NCBI GenBank assembly: GCA_903903715.1
Contig: CAIUZX010000408.1
Location: forward strand, 1 to 35,522
Source of the DNA: an uncultured Caulobacterales bacterium
GTDB taxonomy: Bacteria; Pseudomonadota; Alphaproteobacteria; Caulobacterales; Caulobacteraceae
Direction of reading: 5' to 3'
Length of the DNA stretch: 35,522 bases
Positions 1-8,192 of the stretch are shown one piece after another. Numbering within the stretch: the stretch's first letter is position 1; every line of letters begins with the position of its first letter. A program made the position numbers and the translations under genes. The notes under the pieces were generated by a model. The model saw only the letters and a program-made list of their open reading frames with translations. It ran no database searches and was not told the DNA's origin.

Positions 1-50
1 ATCTGTCAACTACGCGCGCGCCCGAAATGGAAATGCTCAGGAAACGGGGT

Positions 51-602
51 ATGGCGGGACGACGACCGAAGACGTCAGCAGAACGAAAGGCCACCGGAGG
101 GGGCGGCCACCGTCCCCTCCCGAACGATCCCCAGCCAGAGGCAGGCTGGCCAGACATGCCCGCCGATCTGGGCGCGATCGCGAGGCGCCAGTTCCGCCGG
201 CTCGGCGAGCTGATGGACGCCGAGGGCCGGCTCACAAAGTCGGATGGGCCCGGCCTCGAGGGCGGGGCCCGCTTCTACGAGATGTGGATTCTCGCGGGCC
301 GGCGCGCGCGGAGTGCCTCATCCCCGAGGAACCTGAAGAAGCGCGCCTCGGTCCCGGGCGAGGACGGGACGACCAGGGTTGACATGGAGCTGCTCGTCAA
401 CCTACTCGACGACGCGCGGGCGGCGCGCACCGAGGAGCGCATGGTGGGCGACGCGTACCGGAAGTGGCTGAACGATAACTGCATCCCCGCGGGCACACGG
501 GCCCGGGCCAAGGTTCCCAAGGATGACGCCGACAAGTCGACCACGCTCTCGGATCTCCAAAAGAAAGCCGCGGCGCTTCGCCGGCCGATCGCCGTCTCGT
601 AG
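51..602 (+). CDS. terS: Terminase small subunit, P27 family
   Basis: The small terminase subunit recognises phage DNA and hands it to the large subunit for packaging. The protein begins MAGRRPKTSAERKATGG, the basic opening of P27-type small terminases, with a helical middle part and a charged C-terminal tail. I start at 51: an AGGAAACGGGG stretch lies a few bases upstream and the family opens with a M-x-GR motif, whereas an in-frame ATG at 27 adds only MEMLRKRG. That gives 183 residues, normal for the family. It is the first gene of the packaging/head operon and overlaps the large subunit frame by 80 bases. Family assignment is from motif and position; other small-terminase families are possible but less likely. 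Confidence 0.85.
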   Translation: MAGRRPKTSAERKATGGGGHRPLPNDPQPEAGWPDMPADLGAIARRQFRRLGELMDAEGRLTKSDGPGLEGGARFYEMWILAGRRARSASSPRNLKKRASVPGEDGTTRVDMELLVNLLDDARAARTEERMVGDAYRKWLNDNCIPAGTRARAKVPKDDADKSTTLSDLQKKAAALRRPIAVS

Positions 603-2400
603 GTTCACCCACCGGACGGACACCTACGCGTATGACGTGCGGGACGGCCTCATTGTGGCGGGCCCGCTCGTGCGCCTGGCGTGCGCACGGCACCTCACGA
701 TGCGCACACTCGCGGGGCGGAAGGCGGGACACCCGGAGGGCTACTGGTTCGACGAGGCCGCGGCCGATACCGTCTTTTCGTTCTTTGAACAGATTCTGGT
801 GCTTTCGGACACCGCCGACGACGAGGGGCGTAAGCAGCCGTTTCTGCTGCGGCCCTACCAGGCGTTCATCGTGGGGAATCTGTTCGGCTGGAAGAAGCGC
901 GACGGCTGCCGGCTGTACCGAGACGCCTACCTCGAGATCGGGAAGGGGTCCGGCAAGACCCCACTGGCCGCGGGCATCGGCCTCTACGGCCTGGTGATGG
1001 ATGGGGAGCTGGCGCCGTATATCGTGAGCGCCGCCAACACCCAGAAGCAGGCCCGGTTCCTGTGGCTGGATGCCCAAGGCATGGTGGAGGCCTCCCCCAA
1101 CCTGAAGCCGCCGATCGTGGACATCAACGCGAATAGCCTGGTCTACGCGCCCGCGCGCGGGCTCTTCGAACCGATCTCGGCCGAGAAGCGCGGCCTGGAC
1201 GGTCCGCGGCCGCACATGGGGCTGATGGACGAGGTCCACGAGCACATCACCTCCGAGGTGGTCGGGAAGATCCGCCAGGGGGCCAAGCGCCGCCGGCAGC
1301 CGCTGTTCATCGAGATCACGAACAGCGGGTTCGACCGGACGTCGATCTGCTGGGCTCACCACGAGCACTCGCGTCAGGTCTTGCAGGGGATTGATCGGGA
1401 CGATGCCTGGTTCGCGTACGTCTGCGCGCTCGACAAAGACGACGACCCGTTGACGGATGCCGCGTGCTGGCCGAAAGCCAACCCCGGCCTGCCGGTACTC
1501 CCGACACTGGAGTACATCGAGCGGGCGGTGGCGCAGGCGAAGAGCATCCCCGCTGACGCCAACCTGATTCTCCGGCTCAACTTCTGCGTGTGGACGCAGT
1601 CGATCTCGCGGTACTTCGACCCGATCGCGTGGGCCGCGTGCGCCGTGGCGGTGCCGGACCACGAGCTCGTCGGCGCCCCCTGTTACGCGGGGTTCGACAG
1701 CGGGCAGACGGATGACTTCTCGGCTTTCGCGCGGATCTGGGCGCTGCCTGACGGCCGGGTGGTCGCTCGGATGCGCTACTGGCTCCCCGAGGCGGCGCTC
1801 GAGACGTTCCGCGATCGCCCCTATGACGTCTGGCGGCGGGCGGGGCGCCTCGAGGTGACGGACGGCAACGTCATCTATTACGACCGCATCGAGGACGCCC
1901 TGGTGGCCGACTGCCGCGCGTCGGGTGTGCGGGCCTTCCACTATGACAAGGCGTTCGTCGGCCAGCTCGGGCAGCACCTCAAGGACAACTACGGCCTGCC
2001 GACGGTCGATCAGCCGCAAGGATACGCCCTCAATGAGGCGATCCATCGGCTGTCGGCCGATGTGGCGTCCGGGCGGCTCTGCGTGGGGAACGACCCTATA
2101 TTGGCCTGGATGGCGGACAACGCGGTCGTGCGCCAGGGCCGTCGCAAGGAGCTGCGGCTCGACAAGGACGCGTCCAAGGACAAGATCGATGGGGTGGTGG
2201 CGCTCGCGATGGCCTACATGGCGATGCTCCTGCAGACCGCCGAGTCATCCCCCCAGGTGTTCCTGCCACCCCGCCCGGGCCCCGCGGTCGAGCGCCCGCG
2301 ACAGGCTGAGCCGGCCCGCTCGAGGCAGAAGTGCAGCGTCTGCGGCTTGACCGATTGTTACCACCAGCCCGTGCCGCAGGGCGACCCGGAGGACCAATGA
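523..2400 (+). CDS. terL: Terminase large subunit (ATPase/nuclease)
   Basis: This is the packaging motor: an N-terminal ATPase that translocates DNA and a C-terminal RNase H-like nuclease that cuts concatemers. The Walker A-type loop GKGSGKT lies near residues 140-146, the Walker B LMDEVHE near 232, and the nuclease core begins FDSGQTDD near 390 with a later acidic site DKDASKDKIDG. Length (625) fits TerL. The start is uncertain: ATG 523 overlaps terS by 80 bases and has AAGG directly abutting it rather than a spaced ribosome binding site. The conserved N-terminal TDTYAYDV stretch lies 32 codons in, so translation must begin upstream of about 610, and 523 is the only ATG there. An unusual tail, CSVCGLTDCYH, resembles a small zinc knuckle. 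Function is secure; the start is not. Confidence 0.95.
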   Translation: MTPTSRPRSRISKRKPRRFAGRSPSRRFTHRTDTYAYDVRDGLIVAGPLVRLACARHLTMRTLAGRKAGHPEGYWFDEAAADTVFSFFEQILVLSDTADDEGRKQPFLLRPYQAFIVGNLFGWKKRDGCRLYRDAYLEIGKGSGKTPLAAGIGLYGLVMDGELAPYIVSAANTQKQARFLWLDAQGMVEASPNLKPPIVDINANSLVYAPARGLFEPISAEKRGLDGPRPHMGLMDEVHEHITSEVVGKIRQGAKRRRQPLFIEITNSGFDRTSICWAHHEHSRQVLQGIDRDDAWFAYVCALDKDDDPLTDAACWPKANPGLPVLPTLEYIERAVAQAKSIPADANLILRLNFCVWTQSISRYFDPIAWAACAVAVPDHELVGAPCYAGFDSGQTDDFSAFARIWALPDGRVVARMRYWLPEAALETFRDRPYDVWRRAGRLEVTDGNVIYYDRIEDALVADCRASGVRAFHYDKAFVGQLGQHLKDNYGLPTVDQPQGYALNEAIHRLSADVASGRLCVGNDPILAWMADNAVVRQGRRKELRLDKDASKDKIDGVVALAMAYMAMLLQTAESSPQVFLPPRPGPAVERPRQAEPARSRQKCSVCGLTDCYHQPVPQGDPEDQ

Positions 2401-2639
2401 TGCGAATCGCGAATCTGGCCACCCACCCGTGCGTCGTGGTGTCCGTCGACGAGCTCGTCGAGTACTTCGGCGGCCACTACTCACCGACGCAGATTCGGAA
2501 ATACGTCCGCGAGGGACTGCTCGAGCGGCACGAGCCGCCGCGCTGTACGCGGAAGCTGTTGATCCTGACGCGCAGCGCACAGCGGGCGTTCGACGGTCGC
2601 GCACCTCGCGCACCTCGCGCACCTCGCGCACCTCGGTAA
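2397..2639 (+). CDS. Small MerR/excisionase-like helix-turn-helix protein
   Basis: An 80-residue protein with a predicted helix-turn-helix: SVDELVEYFGGHYSPTQIRKYVREGLLE, the pattern of MerR- and excisionase-like proteins that choose a site by helix 2 and a wing. It probably binds DNA or helps terminase or early regulation; its target is unknown. ATG 2397 overlaps the terL stop (ATGA) and GGAGG at 2387-2391 is well placed for 2397 or 2400. The C-terminus is four copies of Ala-Pro-Arg made by a 9-bp tandem repeat, which looks like a recent expansion of a disordered basic tail. Confidence 0.7.
   Translation: MMRIANLATHPCVVVSVDELVEYFGGHYSPTQIRKYVREGLLERHEPPRCTRKLLILTRSAQRAFDGRAPRAPRAPRAPR
2599..2634 (+). 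repeat. Four tandem 9-bp units GCGCACCTC
   Basis: Four perfect copies of GCGCACCTC sit at 2599-2607, 2608-2616, 2617-2625 and 2626-2634, at the 3' end of the HTH gene. In frame they encode repeating Arg-Ala-Pro, so copy number can change without a frameshift. Replication slippage is the likely origin. Confidence 0.95.
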
Positions 2640-2684
2640 CTACTGTTTGCCTCCCGCCGGCTCGTCTGCCACCGTGCCTCTGAC

Positions 2685-2822
2685 GTGGCCGACGCCTTCC
2701 TTTTCTCCGGCTTCGCCCTGATCGTGATCGGCGTGGCGCAGTGGTCCCTTCCGTCGGCCTGCGTCGTCGCCGGCCTGTGTCTCCTGGGCGCCAGTGCCCG
2801 GCTCACGCGGGGCGCCCGATGA
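2685..2822 (+). CDS. Small two-helix membrane protein
   Basis: A 45-codon gene with GTG start: VADAFLFSGFALIVIGVAQW opens a first hydrophobic helix, then a Leu-Pro-Ser turn, a second helix rich in Val, Ala, Leu and Cys (about residues 24-36), and a basic end ARLTRGAR. It fills the otherwise empty space between the HTH gene and the portal, and its TGA overlaps the portal ATG (ATGA), so translational coupling is likely. Tiny two-helix proteins in this position, between terminase and portal, are common in HK97-like phages; their role is not known. No clear ribosome binding site precedes GTG 2685, and CTG 2643 in the same frame is an alternative start. It is supported by the hydrophobic pattern and the coupling rather than by family recognition. 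Confidence 0.6.
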   Translation: MADAFLFSGFALIVIGVAQWSLPSACVVAGLCLLGASARLTRGAR

Positions 2823-4108
2823 CGAGCCTGGCCGGTCGCCTCTTCGGCGAGCGGAAAGGCGGCGTCTGGAGTGGCCCCCTCGGCACGCTGATCGGCGACT
2901 GGATCCGGGAAAGCGACACCGACGTGATGGCCGGGGCCTCCGACGAACAGGCGATGCGCGTCGCGGCGGTCTCCACCTGCGTCCGGTTGATCTCTCAGAC
3001 GGTGGCGTCGTTCCCGTTGCACATGTATGAGCGACTCGACGATGGCGGCCGGCGCCGCGTCCCACCCACCAACACGCTCGAGCAGCGATTGCAGCAGCCG
3101 AACCCGTGGCAAGGGCCGATGTCCTTCCGCGAGCAGCTGCAGGCGGGGGTGTTGCTTCGCGGCGCCGGCTTCGCCTGGATCAACTGGACGAAGGAGCTCG
3201 TGCCGGACGACACAGGACGCCGGGTGCTGGTCGATCGCGTCGTCGAGCTGATCCCGATTCACCCCGACCGGATGGAGGTCGAGCGGAAGCAGTGGAAGGA
3301 CCCGCCCCGCTACTTCGTCCGCACGGACGTGGGCGTGCGTCAGGAACTGCCAGCGGACGAGGTGTTCCACCTCCCCGGCCTGTCGTTTGATGGGGCACAT
3401 GGCCGTGGGGTTATCCAGGACGCGCGGGAGTCGATCGGCGTCGCGCTCGGCACCCAGCGGTACGCGCGGAAGTTCTGGCAGAACGACGCGACGCCGGGCG
3501 TCGTGCTGACGACCGACCAGGCCCTGACGCCCGAGCAGGCCGAGGAGATTCGGGAGCGGTTCGACGAGCAGCACACGCAGAACGCGCGGCGCACGGCGGT
3601 GCTCGGTAAGGGCGCCAAGATCGACCGCCTCACGCTGAGCGCCGAGGATAGCCAGTTTCTCGAGACGCGGAAGTTCCAGCGGGCGGAGATCGCGGGCTTG
3701 TTCCTGGTGCCTCCGCACATGATCGGCGACGTCGATCGGTCCACCTCGTGGGGCACGGGCATCGAGCAGCAGCAGATCGGTTTCCTCGTGTACACGATCC
3801 GCCCCTGGCTCATTCGCTGGGAACAGGCGATTCAGCGGTGCCTCATCAACCGGGCGGACCGCTACTACGCGGAGCACAACGTCGCGGCGCTCCTGCGCGG
3901 CGATATCCGGTCCCAGTCGGCCGCCTTCGCGACTGGCATCAACTGGGGCTGGTGGTCGCCGAATGACGTGCGTCGGATGCTGAACGAAAACCCCCGAGAA
4001 GGCGGGGACGCGTACCTGCAGCCGAGCAACATGACCGCCTCCGGCAGCAACCCTGCCGAGGAGGCACTCCGCGCCGAGGCGGCGCAAGCGGGAGGCGCCA
4101 GTGCGTGA
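2819..4108 (+). CDS. Portal protein, HK97 family
   Basis: The portal is the dodecameric ring at the special capsid vertex through which DNA enters and leaves. The sequence carries the family signature: SDEQAMRVAAVSTCVRLISQ near the N-terminus, an AEDSQFLETRKFQRAEIA stretch near the middle, then LVPPHMIGDVDRSTSWG and the long C-terminal helix region ending in NENPREGGDAYLQPSN. Its 429 residues are typical. I start at ATG 2819, which overlaps the stop of the small membrane gene; an in-frame ATG at 2741 would add 26 low-complexity Arg/Pro residues. The portal stop lies within the protease gene, an 8-base overlap. Confidence 0.95.
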   Translation: MTSLAGRLFGERKGGVWSGPLGTLIGDWIRESDTDVMAGASDEQAMRVAAVSTCVRLISQTVASFPLHMYERLDDGGRRRVPPTNTLEQRLQQPNPWQGPMSFREQLQAGVLLRGAGFAWINWTKELVPDDTGRRVLVDRVVELIPIHPDRMEVERKQWKDPPRYFVRTDVGVRQELPADEVFHLPGLSFDGAHGRGVIQDARESIGVALGTQRYARKFWQNDATPGVVLTTDQALTPEQAEEIRERFDEQHTQNARRTAVLGKGAKIDRLTLSAEDSQFLETRKFQRAEIAGLFLVPPHMIGDVDRSTSWGTGIEQQQIGFLVYTIRPWLIRWEQAIQRCLINRADRYYAEHNVAALLRGDIRSQSAAFATGINWGWWSPNDVRRMLNENPREGGDAYLQPSNMTASGSNPAEEALRAEAAQAGGASA

Positions 4109-4805
4109 CCGACGGATCTGTCGATTCGAAGCGAAGTTCACCGACGGCGTCGATGCCGCGACCGAGGCCGGCCAGTTCGAAGGCTACGGCGCGATCTTCG
4201 GCAACGTGGACGCGTACGGCGACCTGATCCTCAAGGGCGCGTTCAAGCAGACGCTCCGCGCGTGGAAGTCGCTGAAGAAGCTCCCCCCGATGCTCCTGCA
4301 GCACGCCGGCGGCTGGTTCGGCGGGGCCGACGACTTCGTTCCGGTGGGCGTCTGGGACGAAATGATCGAGGACGAGAAGGGCCTGTTCGCCAAAGGGCAC
4401 CTCCTCGCGATGGCCACCGATCGCGGGCAGCAGGTCTACGAAGCCATGAAGGCCGGCTCGCTCGACGGGCTCTCGATCGGCTACCGCGCGAAGGAGTTCG
4501 TGCTCGGCACCAAGCCCACGGAGCCCCCGCGCACGCTGAAGCAGGTCGAGCTCGTCGAGGTGAGCATCGTGACCTTCCCGGCGAACGAAGCGGCCGTGGT
4601 AGACGCCGTGAAGGCGGGCGGGGGACTGACCGAACGAGAGTTCGAGCGATTCCTGCGGGACGCAGGGTTCTCTCGGGACGAGGCCAAAACCATTGTTGCC
4701 GAGGGCTATCGCGCGCTGAAGCGGGATGTGGACGAGCGCGGCGCCACGGCGGACATCGTCGCGAGCCTCAAGGCGCTCACCGAGCGCGTTGCGGCCGCGT
4801 GCTAA
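4101..4805 (+). CDS. Prohead maturation protease, HK97 family (U35/S78 type)
   Basis: A serine protease packed into the prohead that removes the capsid delta domain and then itself. The usual landmarks are present: GQFEGYGAIFGNVDAYGDLI near the N-terminus, LLQH with the catalytic histidine near residue 68, and GLSIGY with the nucleophilic serine near 125, followed by VELVEVSIVTFPANEAA. The length of 234 residues fits, and the C-terminal 60 residues are an expected scaffold-like helix. Translation begins at GTG 4101 with GGAGG at 4091-4095, overlapping the portal end. The order portal, protease, capsid is the standard HK97 arrangement. Confidence 0.95.
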   Translation: MRDRRICRFEAKFTDGVDAATEAGQFEGYGAIFGNVDAYGDLILKGAFKQTLRAWKSLKKLPPMLLQHAGGWFGGADDFVPVGVWDEMIEDEKGLFAKGHLLAMATDRGQQVYEAMKAGSLDGLSIGYRAKEFVLGTKPTEPPRTLKQVELVEVSIVTFPANEAAVVDAVKAGGGLTEREFERFLRDAGFSRDEAKTIVAEGYRALKRDVDERGATADIVASLKALTERVAAAC

Positions 4806-4817
4806 GGAGAATGACCG

Positions 4818-6053
4818 ATGGAACCGCAGGACGTGAAGACCGCGATCGACGCGCTCAACCGCGCGTTCGAAGAGTTCAAGCAGACCAACGATCAGCGGAT
4901 CAAACAGCTCGAGACGCGCGGGGTCGCGGACCCGCTCCTCGACGCCAAGATCGAGAAGCTGAACAAGGCCCTCGACTCCGGTCAGGAGGCGCTCTCGACG
5001 CACTTCCAGGAACTCGAGGCCAAGGTGAACCGTCTCGGCGCACCCGGCCAGAAGACTGACGGGTTGACGGCCGAGCAGCGGGAGTACAAGACCGCGTTCC
5101 AGACCTACCTCCGCAAGGGCCAGGACGCCGGCCTGGCGGCGCTGCAGGCCAAGGCCATGAGCGTCGGGTCCGACGCGGCGGGTGGCTACGTCGTGACGCC
5201 GGACACCACCGGGCGGATCATCACGCGCATCTTCGAGACCTCGCCCATCCGGCAGATCGCCTCGGCGCAGACCGTGGGCACGGACGCGCTCGAGGGGCTG
5301 CTCGACCTGGACGAGCTCGACTTCGCGCTGGTCGCCGAGAAGGGCACGCGCTCGGAGACGACCGCCACGCCCGGCTTCAAGAAATGGCGGATCCCGGTCC
5401 ACGAGATCACCGTGCAGCCGGGCACGACCCAGCAGCTCCTCGACGACGCGAACATCGACGTCGAGGTGTGGCTGCAGAAGAAGATCGCCGACAAGTGCGG
5501 CCGCAAGGAGGCGTACTACTTCGTCAATGGCACCGGTGCCGGCCAGCCGAAGGGCTTCGCCACTTACGCGACGGCCGCCACAGCCGATGCGACCCGCGCC
5601 TGGGGCACCCTCGAACACGTCGCATCGGGCACGTCCGGCACGTTCGGCACCGACCCGAACGGCATGGACAAGCTGATCGACCTGGTTGCCGCGCTCAATC
5701 CGGTGTACCTGCCGCGCGCCCGCTTCGCCTTCCGCCGCTCCATCCAGGCGGAGATCCGGAAGATGAAGGCGAACAGCATGTACATCTGGCTGCCGACGAC
5801 CAGCGAGAAGCCGCAGCCCACGTTGCTCGGCTACCCGGTGACCCTGGCGGAGGATATGCCGGCGAAGGCGGCGAACGCCCTCGCGGTCGCCTTCGGCGAC
5901 TTCGAGGCGGGCTACCAGATCGTCGACCGCCAGGGGATCCGCACGCTCCGGGACCCCTTCACGGCGAAGCCGTTCGTGTTGTTCTACACCACGTACCGCG
6001 TGGGCGGCGACGTGGTCGACTTCAACGCGATCAAGTTCCTGAAGCTCGCGTAG
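4818..6053 (+). CDS. Major capsid protein, HK97 fold
   Basis: The shell subunit. Residues 1 to about 108 are a charged, coiled-coil scaffold (delta) domain rich in Glu, Lys and Gln. Processing is expected near AKAMSVGSDAAGG at about residue 110, after which the HK97 fold starts with GGYVVTPDTTGRIITRI. Later landmarks are the E-loop region around FALVAEKGTRSETTATPGFKKW, and YYFVNGTGAGQPKGF, typical of the family. Length 411. AAGGAG at 4804-4809 is ideally spaced before ATG 4818. Whether the mature capsid crosslinks cannot be told from sequence. Confidence 0.96.
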   Translation: MEPQDVKTAIDALNRAFEEFKQTNDQRIKQLETRGVADPLLDAKIEKLNKALDSGQEALSTHFQELEAKVNRLGAPGQKTDGLTAEQREYKTAFQTYLRKGQDAGLAALQAKAMSVGSDAAGGYVVTPDTTGRIITRIFETSPIRQIASAQTVGTDALEGLLDLDELDFALVAEKGTRSETTATPGFKKWRIPVHEITVQPGTTQQLLDDANIDVEVWLQKKIADKCGRKEAYYFVNGTGAGQPKGFATYATAATADATRAWGTLEHVASGTSGTFGTDPNGMDKLIDLVAALNPVYLPRARFAFRRSIQAEIRKMKANSMYIWLPTTSEKPQPTLLGYPVTLAEDMPAKAANALAVAFGDFEAGYQIVDRQGIRTLRDPFTAKPFVLFYTTYRVGGDVVDFNAIKFLKLA

Positions 6054-6063
6054 CGACCTGACG

Positions 6064-6085
6064 GGCCCGCCGGTGGGCGCGGGTC
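6064..6085 (+). terminator. GC-rich hairpin after the capsid gene
   Basis: CCCGC (6066-6070) pairs with GCGGG (6079-6083), extended outward by a G-T and a G-C pair, with an 8-base loop. It lies in the 86-base gap after the capsid stop. There is no T-run, so it may be a transcript-stabilising or attenuating hairpin rather than a true terminator. Confidence 0.3.
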
Positions 6086-6139
6086 AATTCCGATCCGCGC
6101 TCATCCGCCGGGCGAGCCAGGCCCCAAGGGAGAGAGACC

Positions 6140-6577
6140 ATGAAGCGTTCTGCCCCGTACCTCGTGCCGGTGACGGTGATCACGCCACTCGTGATCGCCG
6201 CTGACACCACGCCGGCCGCGATCGATCTCGTCACCTTCGACGCCGCGCAGCTCATGCTCTACGTGGGGATCGGCGGCATCACCTTCGACGGGTCGAACAA
6301 GATCGAGTTCAAGCTGACCCACTCGGACGACGACTCGTCCTATAGCGACATCGCGGCCAAGGACGTCGTCCTCGGCAGCAACTGCGACGCCGCGGTCGGG
6401 ACCGGCGGCATCGTCTACTCGCTCGTGGCGGCGCACGCGGCCGCGACGATCACGACGCTCAGCTACGTCGGCGGCAAGCGGTACCTGAAGTTGCTGGCCG
6501 ACTTCACCGGCACGCACGGCACCGGCACGATGATCGCCGCGTTCATCAACAAGGCCTACGCCCACGTGCAGGCCTAG
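6140..6577 (+). CDS. Capsid-proximal structural protein, possible head decoration protein
   Basis: A 145-residue protein that I cannot place in a named family with certainty. It is rich in Ala, Val, Thr and Gly with alternating beta-strand pattern, has no signal peptide or membrane helix, and includes KIEFKLTHSDDDSSYSDIAAKD and GGKRYLKLLADFTG. Similar small beta-rich proteins are often coded directly after the major capsid gene and can decorate the shell or form head fibres. AAGGGAGAG precedes ATG 6140. The function is inferred from position only. Confidence 0.65.
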   Translation: MKRSAPYLVPVTVITPLVIAADTTPAAIDLVTFDAAQLMLYVGIGGITFDGSNKIEFKLTHSDDDSSYSDIAAKDVVLGSNCDAAVGTGGIVYSLVAAHAAATITTLSYVGGKRYLKLLADFTGTHGTGTMIAAFINKAYAHVQA

Positions 6578-6582
6578 AGCCA

Positions 6583-6625
6583 GGAGGGCGGGGCGCACCG
6601 GTGCGCGGACCGGCGCCCCGCCTCC
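6583..6625 (+). terminator. Strong hairpin at the end of the head operon
   Basis: GGAGGGCGGGGCGCACCGG (6583-6601) pairs with CCGGCGCCCCGCCTCC (6610-6625), apart from one bulged G and one bulged A, giving a 16-bp GC stem around an 8-base loop. No T-tract follows. It lies just after the putative decoration gene and six bases before the next ATG (6632), which has no ribosome binding site of its own. The only GGAGG nearby is locked in the stem. It may therefore reduce or time expression of the connector genes after the abundant head proteins. Confidence 0.55.
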
Positions 6626-6631
6626 AGCCCG

Positions 6632-7204
6632 ATGCTACGGCCAAAGCTCGTCGCTCCACCGCTCGAGTCGCCCGTCTCCCTTGATGACGTGGCGCTCTAC
6701 GCCCATTTGACAACTACGGCGGAGCGCCAACGGCTGCAGATGGTGCTGGCGCCCGCGTGGGCGGCGGTGGAGGTGTGGAGCGGGCGGCGGCTGATTACGC
6801 AGACCTGGGACCTGCCGCTCGTCCGGTTCCCGTCGTCGGAGTGCATCCGCTTGTGGTGGGGACCGGTGCAGTCGGTGACGACCGTGACGTACCTCGACGC
6901 TGCGGGGACCAGCCAGGTGCTCGATCCGGCGACGTACCTCCTGGACACCTACTCGGTGCCGGGGCGGATTCTCCTGGCGCCCGGATGGATCTGGCCTGTG
7001 ACGCAGGCCCAACATCCGATGGCCGTGACGATCCGGTACGTCCTCGGCTATGGACTCGCGGCGGCTGAGGTCCCCGATCCGCTGCGGCTGTTAATCGGCG
7101 CGGTGGCGGACCACTTCTACAACAACGGCTTGCAGACGCCGGTGCCGTGGGACAGTCTCGGCGCTCTCGCGCCGGGCTACGGCCCGGCCCTGGGGATCGC
7201 ATGA
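6632..7204 (+). CDS. Head-tail connector, phiE125 gp8/HK97 gp6-like
   Basis: A 190-residue adaptor that docks below the portal. The first half is helical (LDDVALYAHLTTTAERQRL then AWAAVEVWSGRRLI), followed by the family's beta insertion around PVQSVTTVTYLDAAGT and DPATYLLDT, and a closing helix PDPLRLLIGAVADHFYNNG. This layout matches phiE125 gp8-type connectors. It starts immediately after the strong hairpin with no visible Shine-Dalgarno and ends with an ATGA overlap into the next gene. Confidence 0.85.
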   Translation: MLRPKLVAPPLESPVSLDDVALYAHLTTTAERQRLQMVLAPAWAAVEVWSGRRLITQTWDLPLVRFPSSECIRLWWGPVQSVTTVTYLDAAGTSQVLDPATYLLDTYSVPGRILLAPGWIWPVTQAQHPMAVTIRYVLGYGLAAAEVPDPLRLLIGAVADHFYNNGLQTPVPWDSLGALAPGYGPALGIA

Positions 7205-7536
7205 GTCCCCGTATCTATAGCAGCGCCGACCTGGACACCGAGGTCGTGCTCGAGTGCGACATCGAGACGGCCGACGGCGCCGGCGGCACGGTGAAGACGG
7301 CCATCGACGTGGACACCGTGTGGATCAAGCTCGAGGCCGTCAGCGGGCGCGAGCAACTCCGGGGCGGGATGGTCGAAACGGCGGACCTCTACCGGGCCCG
7401 CATGCGGTACCGCACGGACGTGCTGCCGACCTGGCGGCTGCGGCGCCTGAGCGACGGCAAGGTCTTCGACGTGACGTGTCGGCCGCGCGAGATCGAGCGC
7501 GGACGGTGGCAGGAAGTCGATCTGGCAGGACACTGA
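7201..7536 (+). CDS. Head closure / head-tail adaptor (SPP1 gp16-like)
   Basis: A 111-residue beta-barrel-like protein. Features typical of head-tail adaptors are VWIKLEAVSGREQLRGGMVETADLYRARMRYR cut by turns, then WRLRRLSDGKVFDVTCRPREIERGRWQEVDLAG. These proteins close the connector channel until the tail docks. Start at ATG 7201 overlaps the previous stop; the stop TGA shares its A with the next ATG. Confidence 0.85.
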   Translation: MSPRIYSSADLDTEVVLECDIETADGAGGTVKTAIDVDTVWIKLEAVSGREQLRGGMVETADLYRARMRYRTDVLPTWRLRRLSDGKVFDVTCRPREIERGRWQEVDLAGH

Positions 7537-8192
7537 TGGCCCCGCTCACCCCGCAGCAGTTCGTGAAGCTCTACGGCCTGACCGAGGCGGCCCGGCAGAT
7601 GAAGGCGCTCCCGCGCCTGGCGCTCGACGCCTTCGGGGACGCCGCGTATCTAACCGCGCAGCTGGTCGCGTCGCGCGCGGCAGGGAAGGCCCCGAAGCGG
7701 AAGACGCCGCTCGGCGGTTACACGGGCGGCGCGCTGCGCCAGCACATCGCGGCCTCGCAGAACAAAACGACGGGCGAGGCCCAGGTCGGGATCCACACAG
7801 GGCTGCTGGTCGTGCGGTCGTCCGGGCGGACCACCGCCGTCACGCAGACGCGCACCCGGCAACGATCGAGACTGGTCCTCAAGGGCAAGCGCGCGGGCAC
7901 GTACGTGAAGACCAGCTACAAGATGCTCCTGCGGCGCGATGAGCGCGCGCGGGTCCGCCGCGCCGGGAGCCTCATCATCCAGCCGACGAAGTACGGCCAC
8001 TTCTCTGAGTTCGGCAAGGGCGGGCGATCCGGCGCCGGCGTCGCGACGCCCTGGCTCCAGCCGACGGTCGAGCAGTCGCAGGACTTCTTCCTTGTGAAGA
8101 TGCGGGCCGCGGCCGCGGCGTCCGAACTGGCGCTCGCGCGGATGGGCGTGGGCGCGGCCGTCAGTGGCGTGCTCAGCGGGGGGCCCCGATGA
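7536..8192 (+). CDS. HK97 gp10-like neck/tail protein
   Basis: A 218-residue basic protein placed where HK97 gp10-family proteins occur, between head closure and tail completion. The N-terminal helix region (ALPRLALDAFGDAAYLTAQLV) and the C-terminal HFSEFGKGGRSGAGVATPWLQPTVEQ match the family's GHFVEFGT...PFLRPA ending. It contains an unusually long Lys/Arg-rich middle (residues about 45-130). It most likely completes the tail or neck. Family assignment is moderately sure. Confidence 0.75.
   Translation: MAPLTPQQFVKLYGLTEAARQMKALPRLALDAFGDAAYLTAQLVASRAAGKAPKRKTPLGGYTGGALRQHIAASQNKTTGEAQVGIHTGLLVVRSSGRTTAVTQTRTRQRSRLVLKGKRAGTYVKTSYKMLLRRDERARVRRAGSLIIQPTKYGHFSEFGKGGRSGAGVATPWLQPTVEQSQDFFLVKMRAAAAASELALARMGVGAAVSGVLSGGPR

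Noticed and set aside
397-2046. Long minus-strand frame opposite terL
   Set aside because: It is a GC-driven shadow of the terminase gene, rich in Arg, Val, Asp and Pro with no recognisable domain.
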